Shown here: one piece after another, positions 1-8,290 of the stretch
How the letters are laid out: every line of letters starts with the position of its first letter
Numbering within the stretch: the first letter of the stretch is position 1
Made by a program: the position numbers and the translations under genes
NCBI GenBank assembly: GCA_016839025.1
Contig: JADLKK010000014.1
Location: 1 to 39,640, forward strand
DNA from: Proteiniphilum sp.
GTDB lineage: Bacteria > Bacteroidota > Bacteroidia > Bacteroidales > Dysgonomonadaceae
Length of the DNA: 39,640 bases
Direction of reading: 5' to 3'
The notes under the pieces: generated by a model
What the model was told of the DNA's origin: nothing
Database searches by the model: none
The model's input: only the letters and a program-made list of their open reading frames with translations

Positions 1-2055
1 CTCGAAGCCCGACAGATCATCCAGGTTTTTCACATCGGCTTTCAGTTGCTCCATGGGAAGGACGGTGGCGGTGGTTCCCGGAAAATGGTTCCAGTCCCAC
101 CCATCCTGCCGGAAGCCTGAGCCATGGTTCGAGATGGGAGTGCCTGTAGCCAGTATCTGAAGAGAGCCGTGGTTCATGTATCTGCCGAAGAGGTTTTCAC
201 CCCTATAGCCCTCGCTCGCCCAAAGATACCTGCTATGTCCCATAGCGGAGACCATCCACTCCCTTCTGCGGTGTATGTTCAGTCCCGAGTAGTTGAAGCT
301 CCAGTTCCCTTGGGGCGCTTTTTCAGGGGTGAATCCCCTGCTTTGCAACAATTTGGCGATTTCACTCTTTCCTTTGAGCAGTCTCAGATAAGCTATGGCC
401 ATTTCCGGATCGATCTCTCTCCTCCCATCGGGGGTTCCGGCCAGGGCCAGCAGTCCAAAATGGTCGGGAATGAGCTCCCCTTCGCCGTCGGGATGGCGTC
501 CCGACAGGGAGAGCGGCCAGGTGCGGAGGTTGCTGTAAATTCGCATGGAGAGAAGGGCTTCCTTCAATATCCGGTGACTTTGTTCCGATATTTTAAATGG
601 GGTGTTCCTGAGCAGGTAGACTGCCTCTATCGCGCCCTGCAGTCCCCCGACCGCATAGGCGGGGTAGTGATGGCGGTGGTGGAACATGGTACCGTCAATT
701 TTGAAAGTCCCCCTGGTACCGTCAGCATATTGATATCCGTTCTCCAGCCAACGACTGAAAGCGTGCAGATAACGACTTTTCTCCGGTTGCGAATCCATCA
801 TCAGGATGCTTGTGAGCCGGGCCATCAGATTGGTGTTGAATGTATCCACATCCATTCCGGAAATGAGCGGTTGCTGTTTCACTTCACCTGTTCCGGCGAA
901 CCATTCCATGGCTTGTTGCAGTTTTTCCTTGAGACCATTTCTCTCCAATACCCTGTTCATCAGGAAGATGGAGGGGTAATAGTCCCGCATGCTGTATCCC
1001 AGATGATGCAGCGTACCCATGGCGCTACCTGCCTGAAAACCCTGATCCAGCATGTGACGGATCATCTTGATGTAGAGGCTTTCAATCTCCTTTTTTTCAA
1101 CAGGATCGCGGGAGAGATTGTAGGAGAGGGAAAGATTCAACAGGGTTCGGTTGAATCGCTTCAATCCCATCTCATTGCCGTATATCAGGTTATAACGCGG
1201 TGCGCCGAATCTCTCATAGGTTTCACCATACCGTTCGAAGAAGAGGGGAACGCCTCTGGTGGATCCGTCATCCAGCAAGGTGATCCGGTACTGCTCCACC
1301 TCCGCTTTGAGCTGGTCTGCGTTTTTCGCTTTTGTTTCTTGCAGCAGATAGCTTCTCACCCGCTCCTCTATGGTGTGCATCGCATCCTCTTCTGTTTGGC
1401 TGATCTCTCTCAGCGGCAGGTCGAAAGCAGCATTCCATGATTGATTCAGGATGAGCCAGTGGCTCTCCGTTTCCGGATTGACAAAGGGAGCCTGTGTATC
1501 GGCGGTATGGTGTCTGGCATCCTGCATGGATGAGAGGATAAGGTGGTCGAAATAGAGCGTGCCGGCAGGTTGCCCCGGCACTGAAAAACGAACCTCGTCC
1601 ATTCCCTCCTGCGGTTCACCCTCCATATCCCTGTCGAAAGCGACCCAGGCACCTCTCCATCCGGTAAAATTGAGACCATATTCAAAATGGGAAGCCACCT
1701 TTCCCTCTTTCAGGAACTCAACTTTCAGCCTGGCCTCAGCCATTGTTTTTTCAGAATAGACCCAGAAAACGAATGTGGAGATGCTGGGGTCGGATGTTGT
1801 TTTGGGGCTGGTGTAACCGATTTCGTCACGGATGCTCCAGGTTGCGTCGTTGCTGTTCCAGGACCATCGGAGGCTATGGGAGAGGTGTTTGTAGCGATCG
1901 GTAGTGATCGACAGGCGGGAGGAGGGGTCATGCACAGCCCCGATCACCGGCTCTTCGAATGAACGTATTGCCTCATGGGTGTATTCCCGGATACCACCCG
2001 GGAATACCACTCCGAAACAGACCAGGTGAATGAAAATCACTATCACTCTTTTCAT
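1..2055 (-). CDS. PL8 family chondroitin/hyaluronan lyase, 3' end cut by window edge
   Basis: This reading frame runs without a stop from an ATG at 2055 to the left edge, giving 685 residues of an exported polysaccharide lyase; the C-terminal part lies outside the window. The protein begins with a hydrophobic signal segment (MKRVIVIFIHLVCFG). The family cleaves chondroitin, dermatan sulfate or hyaluronan by beta-elimination in the periplasm or at the surface. Seen directly: an HHRHHYPAY motif whose H460 and Y467 have the 7-residue spacing of His501/Tyr508 in Proteus chondroitinase ABC, an LSGRHP motif with R520, and a WASEGY segment with E615 before FGRYMNHGSLQI, at spacings matching Arg560 and Glu653. 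The start overlaps the stop of the upstream GH88 gene (ATGA), so the two are translationally coupled. It resembles the neighbouring PL8 at 3334-6291 in layout but differs clearly in sequence. Family certain; exact substrate not readable. Confidence 0.85.
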   Translation of the reverse strand, partial: MKRVIVIFIHLVCFGVVFPGGIREYTHEAIRSFEEPVIGAVHDPSSRLSITTDRYKHLSHSLRWSWNSNDATWSIRDEIGYTSPKTTSDPSISTFVFWVYSEKTMAEARLKVEFLKEGKVASHFEYGLNFTGWRGAWVAFDRDMEGEPQEGMDEVRFSVPGQPAGTLYFDHLILSSMQDARHHTADTQAPFVNPETESHWLILNQSWNAAFDLPLREISQTEEDAMHTIEERVRSYLLQETKAKNADQLKAEVEQYRITLLDDGSTRGVPLFFERYGETYERFGAPRYNLIYGNEMGLKRFNRTLLNLSLSYNLSRDPVEKKEIESLYIKMIRHMLDQGFQAGSAMGTLHHLGYSMRDYYPSIFLMNRVLERNGLKEKLQQAMEWFAGTGEVKQQPLISGMDVDTFNTNLMARLTSILMMDSQPEKSRYLHAFSRWLENGYQYADGTRGTFKIDGTMFHHRHHYPAYAVGGLQGAIEAVYLLRNTPFKISEQSHRILKEALLSMRIYSNLRTWPLSLSGRHPDGEGELIPDHFGLLALAGTPDGRREIDPEMAIAYLRLLKGKSEIAKLLQSRGFTPEKAPQGNWSFNYSGLNIHRRREWMVSAMGHSRYLWASEGYRGENLFGRYMNHGSLQILATGTPISNHGSGFRQDGWDWNHFPGTTATVLPMEQLKADVKNLDDLSGFE

Positions 2056-3257
2056 TTCTCAGCGGCTAATTTGCGTGTCAGTGCCTCCAGATAGTAATAA
2101 TCGGCATAATTGAGTGGCACATCAATTTCATTGCCATGGGGGATACTGCCCACCGAGTGCATCAGCAGGAAATTGCCATTGGTCCCGACAATGGCCTTGT
2201 AGGCATCGCCTGCCAGTGATGCCATGATCTGGTCTGCTTTTTCTTTGTATCCCTCCATTCCGTATCCGTCCAGTTCATAAAGCGCTGACGCGATCACGGC
2301 GGCTGCGGAGGCATCACGCGGCTCGTTGGGGATGTTGGGTGCGTTGAAATCCCAATAGGGAACCAGGTCTTCCGGCATGTTGGGATGGGTGAAGAGGAAG
2401 TTGTAGATTCTCTCTGCCATGTTGAGGTAACGCTCATCTTTCGTGTACCGGTAGGCCACTGTAAAGCCATAGATACCCCAGGCCTGACCTCTGGCCCATG
2501 CCGATTCATCGGCATAGCCCTGCGCGTTCTGTCTGCTTCTCACGCCCCCCCCCTCTTTGTCGTAGTCAACCACGTGGTAACAGCTCCAGTCGTCGCGGTA
2601 ATGATTTTCCATGGTCTGGGTTGCATGGGAGACCGCGATCTTGTGGAAGGTGGAATCGCCGGAAAGCCGGGAAGCCTTGAACAGCAGTTCCAGGTTCATC
2701 ATGTTGTCGATGATCACCGGACACATCCATCCGCGCTGACCCTGCCATCCACGGTCTTCATCCCAGCTCTGTATCACGCCGGCGACAGGCCGGAACCGGG
2801 TAGCCAGCGAGCGGGCTGCCTCTACCATCACCTCCTGGTATGCACTGTTGCCGGTCACACGAATCGCATTGCCGAAGCTGGAGTTGATCATGAAGCCCAC
2901 GTCGTGGTGCCATTTGAGATGCTTGATGGTGTCGAGATCTTCTGTATATTTGATGCCGGCTTCGATCCATTTCTGATCGCCGGTCAGGTCATACATGTAG
3001 AACATGGTGCCCGGGAAAAAGCCGCTTGTCCAGTCATCTTTGGGAATATACTGCACATGTCCGTTTTCAATTGTTCTGGGATTCAATATTTTTCCTGACT
3101 CTTCAATCAGCTTCACCTGATGGCCTATTTGCTGCTCTGCTGTTTGAATCAAAGCTGAGAACAATTGCTTGCTGTCTGCTTCCGGCATGGTTTCACTTTT
3201 CTGATTACAGGATATCAGTAAAACGGTAATGAGGAGTAGGAATGTCAACTTTTTCAT
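2052..3257 (-). CDS. GH88 unsaturated glucuronyl hydrolase lipoprotein
   Basis: A 401-residue GH88 enzyme hydrolyses the unsaturated uronic acid from the non-reducing end of the disaccharides made by lyases such as PL8. The start at 3257 was chosen because it gives a lipoprotein signal (MKKLTFLLLITVLLISC, lipobox LISC with C17); the frame stays open upstream to 3365, but that extension has no signal character. Asp residues in WHHDVGF (D119) and VIIDNMMN (D184) match the two catalytic aspartates of Bacillus UGL (Asp88 and Asp149) in context and approximate spacing. The WTSGFFPG and QGYADESAWARGQAWGIYG segments are also typical. It sits 76 bp after the PL8 gene at 3334-6291 and overlaps the next PL8 by four bases. 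The product is 5-keto-4-deoxyuronate, which needs KduI/KduD rather than UxaC; neither is in this window. Family assignment is secure; preference for sulfated or unsulfated disaccharides is unknown. Confidence 0.93.
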   Translation of the reverse strand: MKKLTFLLLITVLLISCNQKSETMPEADSKQLFSALIQTAEQQIGHQVKLIEESGKILNPRTIENGHVQYIPKDDWTSGFFPGTMFYMYDLTGDQKWIEAGIKYTEDLDTIKHLKWHHDVGFMINSSFGNAIRVTGNSAYQEVMVEAARSLATRFRPVAGVIQSWDEDRGWQGQRGWMCPVIIDNMMNLELLFKASRLSGDSTFHKIAVSHATQTMENHYRDDWSCYHVVDYDKEGGGVRSRQNAQGYADESAWARGQAWGIYGFTVAYRYTKDERYLNMAERIYNFLFTHPNMPEDLVPYWDFNAPNIPNEPRDASAAAVIASALYELDGYGMEGYKEKADQIMASLAGDAYKAIVGTNGNFLLMHSVGSIPHGNEIDVPLNYADYYYLEALTRKLAAEK

Positions 3258-3333
3258 TTTCTTTTTGGTTATGATTTGTTTTTGTTTGTTGTCCGGGTGA
3301 ATGGCTCCGATCCTTATGGAGGACTGTTGCGGG

Positions 3334-6291
3334 TTATGGATGCAACTGTTCGAGGGTGAATTCAACGGGAATACCGTGCCGGGTGGTTACGGTAACCCGG
3401 GTGGTGTGTCCCTTGTGTGTGAGTGAGACAGCCTCATTTATCTCCTGCAGTCTGAACCTGCCTTTCAATGTGATCGATCTGTTCACCGGCCGGCTCTCGG
3501 TCGATGTAGTATATTGGTATTCACCCAGGTGCATGTCAGGATCACAGATGCTGACATGCAATTGTTCGTTCCGGGGTTGCAGCATCACCATGATCTCTCC
3601 GTCGCCCTGGAGCAGATAGTCATCTTCCGAGCCGGTAAGCTCCTCAAAGAGGGCGTAACCCCTTGCCTTACTCTCCTGATCCATCACAATATGTGCGATC
3701 TCGTCTTTTCTTTTCACCACATAGCTGCTATTGCCTTTTTTCAGGGAAGATAGCTGTGCAGGGGAGGCATCCAGCAGGATCATATATTCATAGGAGCTAT
3801 TTTGAGGTGCTTTTCCGTGATTGAAATATGCGGTTGCAAACATACCGCGGGTAGGGTTCATCCGTTTGTTTCCTTTTGACTCCTGCCATTTCTTTTCGAT
3901 TACCAGTGATTGACCGGACGGGATATAGTAATAATCACCTGTCAGGCTTCTGATCAGGGTCGCTTCACTTTCCTTTCCGGTAAATGATTGGATTGCGGGC
4001 AGTCGCTTCATTTTGAACTTGTTGGTCAGGATGGTTTCGTTTTCCTTGTTGAGCCGCTGTTGAAAAAGGGTTGTTTCGGTGGGATAGCGGTTGTTGTCAT
4101 TGCTGATGCCACTACCCAGTGCAATGACCCTGTTTCCAAAAGCAAATGCCGATTTGCGTGCATGAAAGGAAGGCGTGAAATGTGGCCGGTCCCGTTCGCC
4201 CAGTTTCGAGGCAAACATCCCAAAGGTGCCGTTTTGAAGGTAAGATGCTCCGGCGAACGACTCCGGTTGGCGGAGCATGTCGCTTCCCTGGAACGGGGAG
4301 TTGAGCAACTCCAGTGGGAGATGAATGGTGGTGGTCCCCGGGTTCCGGTTCCAGTCCCACCCCTCTTCACTGTATCGGCTCGCCTCTTCGGTGACCGGAT
4401 TGTCTCCGTTGATTGCCGTGGGGGATGGTGTGCCCAGGATCTGGATGGATCCGTAGCTTTGGTAACGCCCGAAACGATTGTCCCCGGCATAGATCTCACT
4501 GCCCCAGATATTGCGGGAGAAGCCCTTGAAACTGATCATCTTGTTATGATACCGGTAGATACCCTGAGAGGCATAGTTATAGACATAGAATCCGGATGGA
4601 GGATCATTCGGTTTGATTCCCTCAGCAATGAATTTCAGGATCAGCCGCTGATCTTCCTTGCTTCTATTCATTCCTTCCAGCAGACGCAGATATTCTCCTG
4701 CGAGCTCACGGTCGATTGTTGCAGGGGCCATGGCGGCATAGGCGAATGTGAGCAGTCCGTTTTGGGAGATCGATCCGTTGAAAGGATGCCGTCCCGATAC
4801 CCCTATGCCCCAGTCCCGCAGGTTTGTCTGTCTGGCGATGGAGAGCAAGCCGAATTTGAGCACCGCAAATGCGTCGCCGTTCAGGGTGAAGCGGGTATGA
4901 TTCACACATTTCAGGTATTTACCCACGTATGCCAGTCCGGGTACCGCATAGGCCGGATAATGTCCTCCGTGATGGAATGCGGTACCATCAACCTTGATTC
5001 CTCCGATGGTGCCGGGGGAGAAGCGGAGCGAGCCGTTTACCCAGCGTGAGAGTGCTGTGAGATCCCTCAGCCGCTCATTTTCGGTATCACCCATCAAGGC
5101 GCAGGCCAGTCTGGGGATGAGCAGCGTATTCCAGGAGTCGGTGATCTCATCCCTATGGGGGTTGAACGGTTTCCGGCTCTCCTGCAAACCGCTCCAGTAG
5201 GTGATAGCAGCCCTGGTTTCCGCCCAGAGGTTTTCTTTCCTCAGTATATCCTCCATCCACCATACCGCACCAAAGATCTCCCTGATCTGGTAGCCGTAGT
5301 GGTGGTTGGTGCCCATGCCACTGCCCTTGGCGAAACCCTGATGCAGCATGTAGCGTATGGCTTTTACAAATAGCTCTTTTTTCTCACGGTCATTCCCATT
5401 GTACCATCCTCTGGCGCTCAGATCAAGGAGCCTGTTGAGTTGTCCGAAATGGACGTCGCCCGCCTCGGCATTGTCGTTCTGCATGAGAGGGGCACCTTTT
5501 GTGCCATCCTCAGAGATGGAGAAGCGTTTCTCCAGTCCTTTCAGTTCCTGCTGCTCCCCTTCTGTGAGCGCTCCTTTTCTGAGCATCTGTTTGGTCCGTT
5601 CATATACCAGGTTCAGCTCTGACAATTCCCCAGGCGTCACAACGACAGGTACGATGGGCTCATCTGCTTGTTGTTCCCACTTGTGAAGGAGTCCCCAGTG
5701 CCAAATCTCCCTGTCGAGATGGCGGTTGTTGTGGGGGATCTGCGCATCGGGAGTGGCCTGTCTATCCACATAACCGGTGAATTCCACCCTGTCGATCCAG
5801 ATTCTACCGGCCGGCAACTTCTCTGGTGAGACGATCTCCATGGAGACCACCTCCTGTTTCGTCGTCTTCTTCCCTTCAGTCCCCCACATATCGCTGTATG
5901 CAATCCAGGCAGCCCTCCATCCCACGAATTCCAGGTTGAAAGTGAAGCGGTATTGCTCGCTCCCCTCTGCATCACTGAACCGGAAGAGAAGAGAATCGTT
6001 GAGAGGGGTCTCGTTGTAGATCCAGAGCTTCAGGCCGCCTCTTTTGTCAAACGAGTCGGCACTTTTGGCGATGGCCACATCGGAGAAAAGGAGGGTTGCT
6101 TGTTTGGTATACCAGCTCCAGAGGAGAGACTGTTCTCCCTGCTTGTAATATTTTTTGCTGAGCATCAGCTCGCTTTTCCCCTTTTCCACCGTCACTGTTT
6201 TGGGGAGCATGTCACCCTCAAAATTGTGAGTAGGCGAAGCAAAGGCTCCGGAGGTAAGTAGCAGCAAGAAGATGAAGATATTTTTTCTCAC
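3334..6291 (-). CDS. PL8 chondroitin ABC-type lyase, full length
   Basis: This 985-residue protein is close to the length of Proteus chondroitinase ABC I (about 1,020 residues) and has an N-terminal signal peptide (MRKNIFIFLLLLTSGAFAS). The N-terminal 180 residues look like the beta-sandwich, carbohydrate-binding-like domain of the family; residues 210-620 form the alpha/alpha toroid, and the rest the antiparallel beta-sandwich domains. Catalytic candidates are H441 and Y448 in FHHGGHYPAY, R501 in VSGRHP, and E599 in WGSEIY, with spacings close to the Proteus enzyme. It should cleave chondroitin, dermatan sulfate or hyaluronan to unsaturated disaccharides. Its start codon overlaps the sulfatase stop (ATGA at 6291-6288), so the two enzymes are coupled. 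The adjacent GH88 consumes the expected product. Confidence 0.93.
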   Translation of the reverse strand: MRKNIFIFLLLLTSGAFASPTHNFEGDMLPKTVTVEKGKSELMLSKKYYKQGEQSLLWSWYTKQATLLFSDVAIAKSADSFDKRGGLKLWIYNETPLNDSLLFRFSDAEGSEQYRFTFNLEFVGWRAAWIAYSDMWGTEGKKTTKQEVVSMEIVSPEKLPAGRIWIDRVEFTGYVDRQATPDAQIPHNNRHLDREIWHWGLLHKWEQQADEPIVPVVVTPGELSELNLVYERTKQMLRKGALTEGEQQELKGLEKRFSISEDGTKGAPLMQNDNAEAGDVHFGQLNRLLDLSARGWYNGNDREKKELFVKAIRYMLHQGFAKGSGMGTNHHYGYQIREIFGAVWWMEDILRKENLWAETRAAITYWSGLQESRKPFNPHRDEITDSWNTLLIPRLACALMGDTENERLRDLTALSRWVNGSLRFSPGTIGGIKVDGTAFHHGGHYPAYAVPGLAYVGKYLKCVNHTRFTLNGDAFAVLKFGLLSIARQTNLRDWGIGVSGRHPFNGSISQNGLLTFAYAAMAPATIDRELAGEYLRLLEGMNRSKEDQRLILKFIAEGIKPNDPPSGFYVYNYASQGIYRYHNKMISFKGFSRNIWGSEIYAGDNRFGRYQSYGSIQILGTPSPTAINGDNPVTEEASRYSEEGWDWNRNPGTTTIHLPLELLNSPFQGSDMLRQPESFAGASYLQNGTFGMFASKLGERDRPHFTPSFHARKSAFAFGNRVIALGSGISNDNNRYPTETTLFQQRLNKENETILTNKFKMKRLPAIQSFTGKESEATLIRSLTGDYYYIPSGQSLVIEKKWQESKGNKRMNPTRGMFATAYFNHGKAPQNSSYEYMILLDASPAQLSSLKKGNSSYVVKRKDEIAHIVMDQESKARGYALFEELTGSEDDYLLQGDGEIMVMLQPRNEQLHVSICDPDMHLGEYQYTTSTESRPVNRSITLKGRFRLQEINEAVSLTHKGHTTRVTVTTRHGIPVEFTLEQLHP

Positions 6292-7826
6292 GGCTGCATT
6301 GTATTGATGGTACGTATTGAGTCGAGGGCAGTAGCCATTTTTTTCAGAACTTCAGGGTGTTGTTCAGCCACGTTTGTCGTTTCGGACGGATCCTCTCTGA
6401 TCTGGTAAAGTTGCGACCGGGGGTGGTTGCCCAGCTCAATCCTGGTCCATGACTCTCTTTCGGGATGATTGCTCGCTTCCATGTATTTCCATTCTTCATG
6501 GATGATACCCAGTGTATTATTTAGGTTTTGTTGCACCACAAAGTCTCTGTCGGCATCTGCCTCACCCAGCAGGATGTCGATCCTGTTCCGGCTATCGAAT
6601 GCGATATGCTTATCGGGGCTTTGATGTACAAGGGCTGCCAGCGACCTGAAAAGATCGATTTGTGAAAAACGGCCCTCCTGCAGACCCGCCTTGATGCGAT
6701 CCTGCCAGTAGACGATAAAAGGTACTCTGGTACCTGCATCGTAGAGGCTGTATTTGCCTCCGCGGTAGATACCCATTGGCGTGTGGCCGTTGAGCAGCTC
6801 AAAGGCCTTATCCTGGTAGCCGTCATCTATGACCGCACCATTGTCACTTGAGAAAATGATCAGGGTATTTTCGAGCAATCCTTTCTCCTGAAGGATTGCT
6901 CGGATTCTGCCTACCGTCCAGTCCAGCTGAAGGATGACATCCCCTCTGTCACCCATTCCGCTCTTGCCCTTGAAATCAGGGTGCGGTACACGGGGCACAT
7001 GAATGTCGTGCGTGCCGAGAAAGAGGAAAAAGGGATGTTCCCGGTTGTTGGTGATAAACTGTTCCGCCTGATTGAGAATCGTATGTGCAATCTGCTCATC
7101 TTTCCATAGTGCCGCTGTTCCGCCGGTCATATAGCCGATCCTGGAGATACCGTTTACAATGGTATTGTTATGACCCTGACTCGGTTTCATCTTCAGGAGT
7201 TCCGGGTTCTCCTCGCCCGTGGGCCAGTTACCCACCTTCTTTTCATAATCTACCTGAATGGGGTCGGCAGGATCGAGGTTCACTACTCTTCCATCTTCCA
7301 CAAAAACACAGGGTACACGGTCAACCGTGGCAGGGATGAGGAATTCATAGTCGAATCCGATGTCACGGGTGTTGGGACTGATATAGCCATTGAAATCGGG
7401 ACCGGAGGAGGGTCCCAGCCCCAGATGCCATTTCCCGATTGCGGCCGTTGCATAGCCTGCTCTTTGAAAGATATCGGCAATGGTCACGGTTGCGGTATCA
7501 ATCAATAGTCCCGAGTTGCCGGGAGCTATTCCCGTATTCTCTTTTCTCCAGGGATAGATGCCGGTCAGCAGGCCATAGCGTGAAGGGGTGCTCATGGCCG
7601 AAGTGGAGAAGGCATTGGTGAATTTGATTCCTTCTTCTGCCAGGGAGTCGAGATGAGGCGTCTCAATCTTTGCAGCACCGTAACAACTCAGATCTCCGAT
7701 ACCCAGGTCATCGGCATATATCAGCACAACATTGGGACGGGCATCCGCCATTTTTTGTTTGCCTTCCCGACATCCGCCCAACAGTGTTGATCCTGCCAGC
7801 AGCCCCAACAATATTCGATCGTTCAT
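6288..7826 (-). CDS. Serine-type sulfatase, arylsulfatase A-like (possibly S1_15), lipoprotein
   Basis: A 512-residue sulfatase of the S1 family. It starts with a lipoprotein signal ending LLGGC (C19), has the metal-binding YADDLG (D39, D40), and the formylglycine motif S79-T-P-S-R83. Serine at the modified position means activation needs a radical-SAM sulfatase-maturing enzyme (anSME), not encoded here. HDIHVPRVPHP and SSDNGAVIDDGYQD provide further active-site residues. The LLNGHTPMGIYRGGKYSLYDAGTRVPF stretch is reminiscent of subfamily S1_15, which includes GalNAc-6-O-sulfatases of chondroitin loci; this subfamily call is from memory of the motif and uncertain. Genetic position between SusCD and PL8 fits removal of sulfate from chondroitin-type oligosaccharides. 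It is preceded by the only sizeable hairpin in the operon. Confidence 0.9.
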   Translation of the reverse strand: MNDRILLGLLAGSTLLGGCREGKQKMADARPNVVLIYADDLGIGDLSCYGAAKIETPHLDSLAEEGIKFTNAFSTSAMSTPSRYGLLTGIYPWRKENTGIAPGNSGLLIDTATVTIADIFQRAGYATAAIGKWHLGLGPSSGPDFNGYISPNTRDIGFDYEFLIPATVDRVPCVFVEDGRVVNLDPADPIQVDYEKKVGNWPTGEENPELLKMKPSQGHNNTIVNGISRIGYMTGGTAALWKDEQIAHTILNQAEQFITNNREHPFFLFLGTHDIHVPRVPHPDFKGKSGMGDRGDVILQLDWTVGRIRAILQEKGLLENTLIIFSSDNGAVIDDGYQDKAFELLNGHTPMGIYRGGKYSLYDAGTRVPFIVYWQDRIKAGLQEGRFSQIDLFRSLAALVHQSPDKHIAFDSRNRIDILLGEADADRDFVVQQNLNNTLGIIHEEWKYMEASNHPERESWTRIELGNHPRSQLYQIREDPSETTNVAEQHPEVLKKMATALDSIRTINTMQP

Positions 7827-7853
7827 AGAGTCAAGGGTTCTATTTTACAAAAG

Positions 7854-7896
7854 AGATCAGAATTGGTCATGAGTCCTATATGACCAATTCTGATCT
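7854..7896 (-). promoter_or_regulatory. Perfect 17-bp hairpin between the SusCD block and the enzyme genes
   Basis: Left arm 7854-7870 (AGATCAGAATTGGTCAT) and right arm 7880-7896 are exact reverse complements with a 9-nt loop. On the transcribed strand the stem is followed by CTTTTGTAAAATAG, so the T-tract is short. It lies between the small lipoprotein stop (7904) and the sulfatase start (7826). Inference: a leaky terminator or an RNA-processing and stability element giving more transcript of susC/susD and the lipoprotein than of the downstream enzymes. Confidence 0.75.
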
Positions 7897-7903
7897 GTAA
7901 TGT

Positions 7904-8263
7904 TTAGTTCACGGTGAGCGTGATGTTCACCACTTGCTCCTTTTCTCCCTTATAGTTGGTGTTTCCTCCCACAAACGTGATGTTGTAGGTCCCCGGAACA
8001 GTGTAGCTATAGGTATAGGAAAAGAGTTCATTGGTGATGGACTTGATGGCAATGCCATATGCATCAGGATATGCCTTGTTCTCTTCACCCGAGTAAAAGG
8101 TGACCCAATCGGGTGCGTTGTCAAAAGTGAAAAGAATCTCTTCTCCCGTCGCATAGGTTGTCTTTTCCGTTGCTACGGTAAACTTCACCTCTTTGAGGAT
8201 ATCCTCGCAGGAGCTCAACAGGAAGAGCGAGATGATAAATAGAATGGTTGATATCTTTTTCAT
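7904..8263 (-). CDS. Small surface lipoprotein with Ig-like beta domain, SusE/F position
   Basis: A 119-residue protein with a clear lipoprotein signal (MKKISTILFIISLFLLSSC, C19) followed by about 100 residues of strand-rich sequence. The phrases FTVATEKTTYATGEEILFTFDNAPDWVTFYSGEE and SYTVPGTYNITFVGGN resemble a single PKD/Ig-like or DUF5017-type domain found in proteins next to SusD. It is 27 bp downstream of susD, where larger SusE/SusF-type surface glycan-binding proteins are normally encoded. It is much shorter than those proteins and has only one domain, so it may be a minimal glycan-binding or complex-stabilising lipoprotein. There is no catalytic motif. Glycan binding is inferred from position only. 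Confidence 0.75.
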   Translation of the reverse strand: MKKISTILFIISLFLLSSCEDILKEVKFTVATEKTTYATGEEILFTFDNAPDWVTFYSGEENKAYPDAYGIAIKSITNELFSYTYSYTVPGTYNITFVGGNTNYKGEKEQVVNITLTVN

Positions 8264-8290
8264 TGTTGATGATCGTTAGATGGTTGAATA

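Noticed and set aside
124-1440. Long plus-strand ORF of 438 codons
   Set aside because: It is antisense to the PL8 gene at 1-2055, has no recognisable family features, and the minus-strand frame holds all PL8 catalytic motifs.
3988-5049. Plus-strand ORF of 353 codons
   Set aside because: It is the antisense shadow of the full-length PL8 gene; its residue composition is not protein-like and there is no family match.
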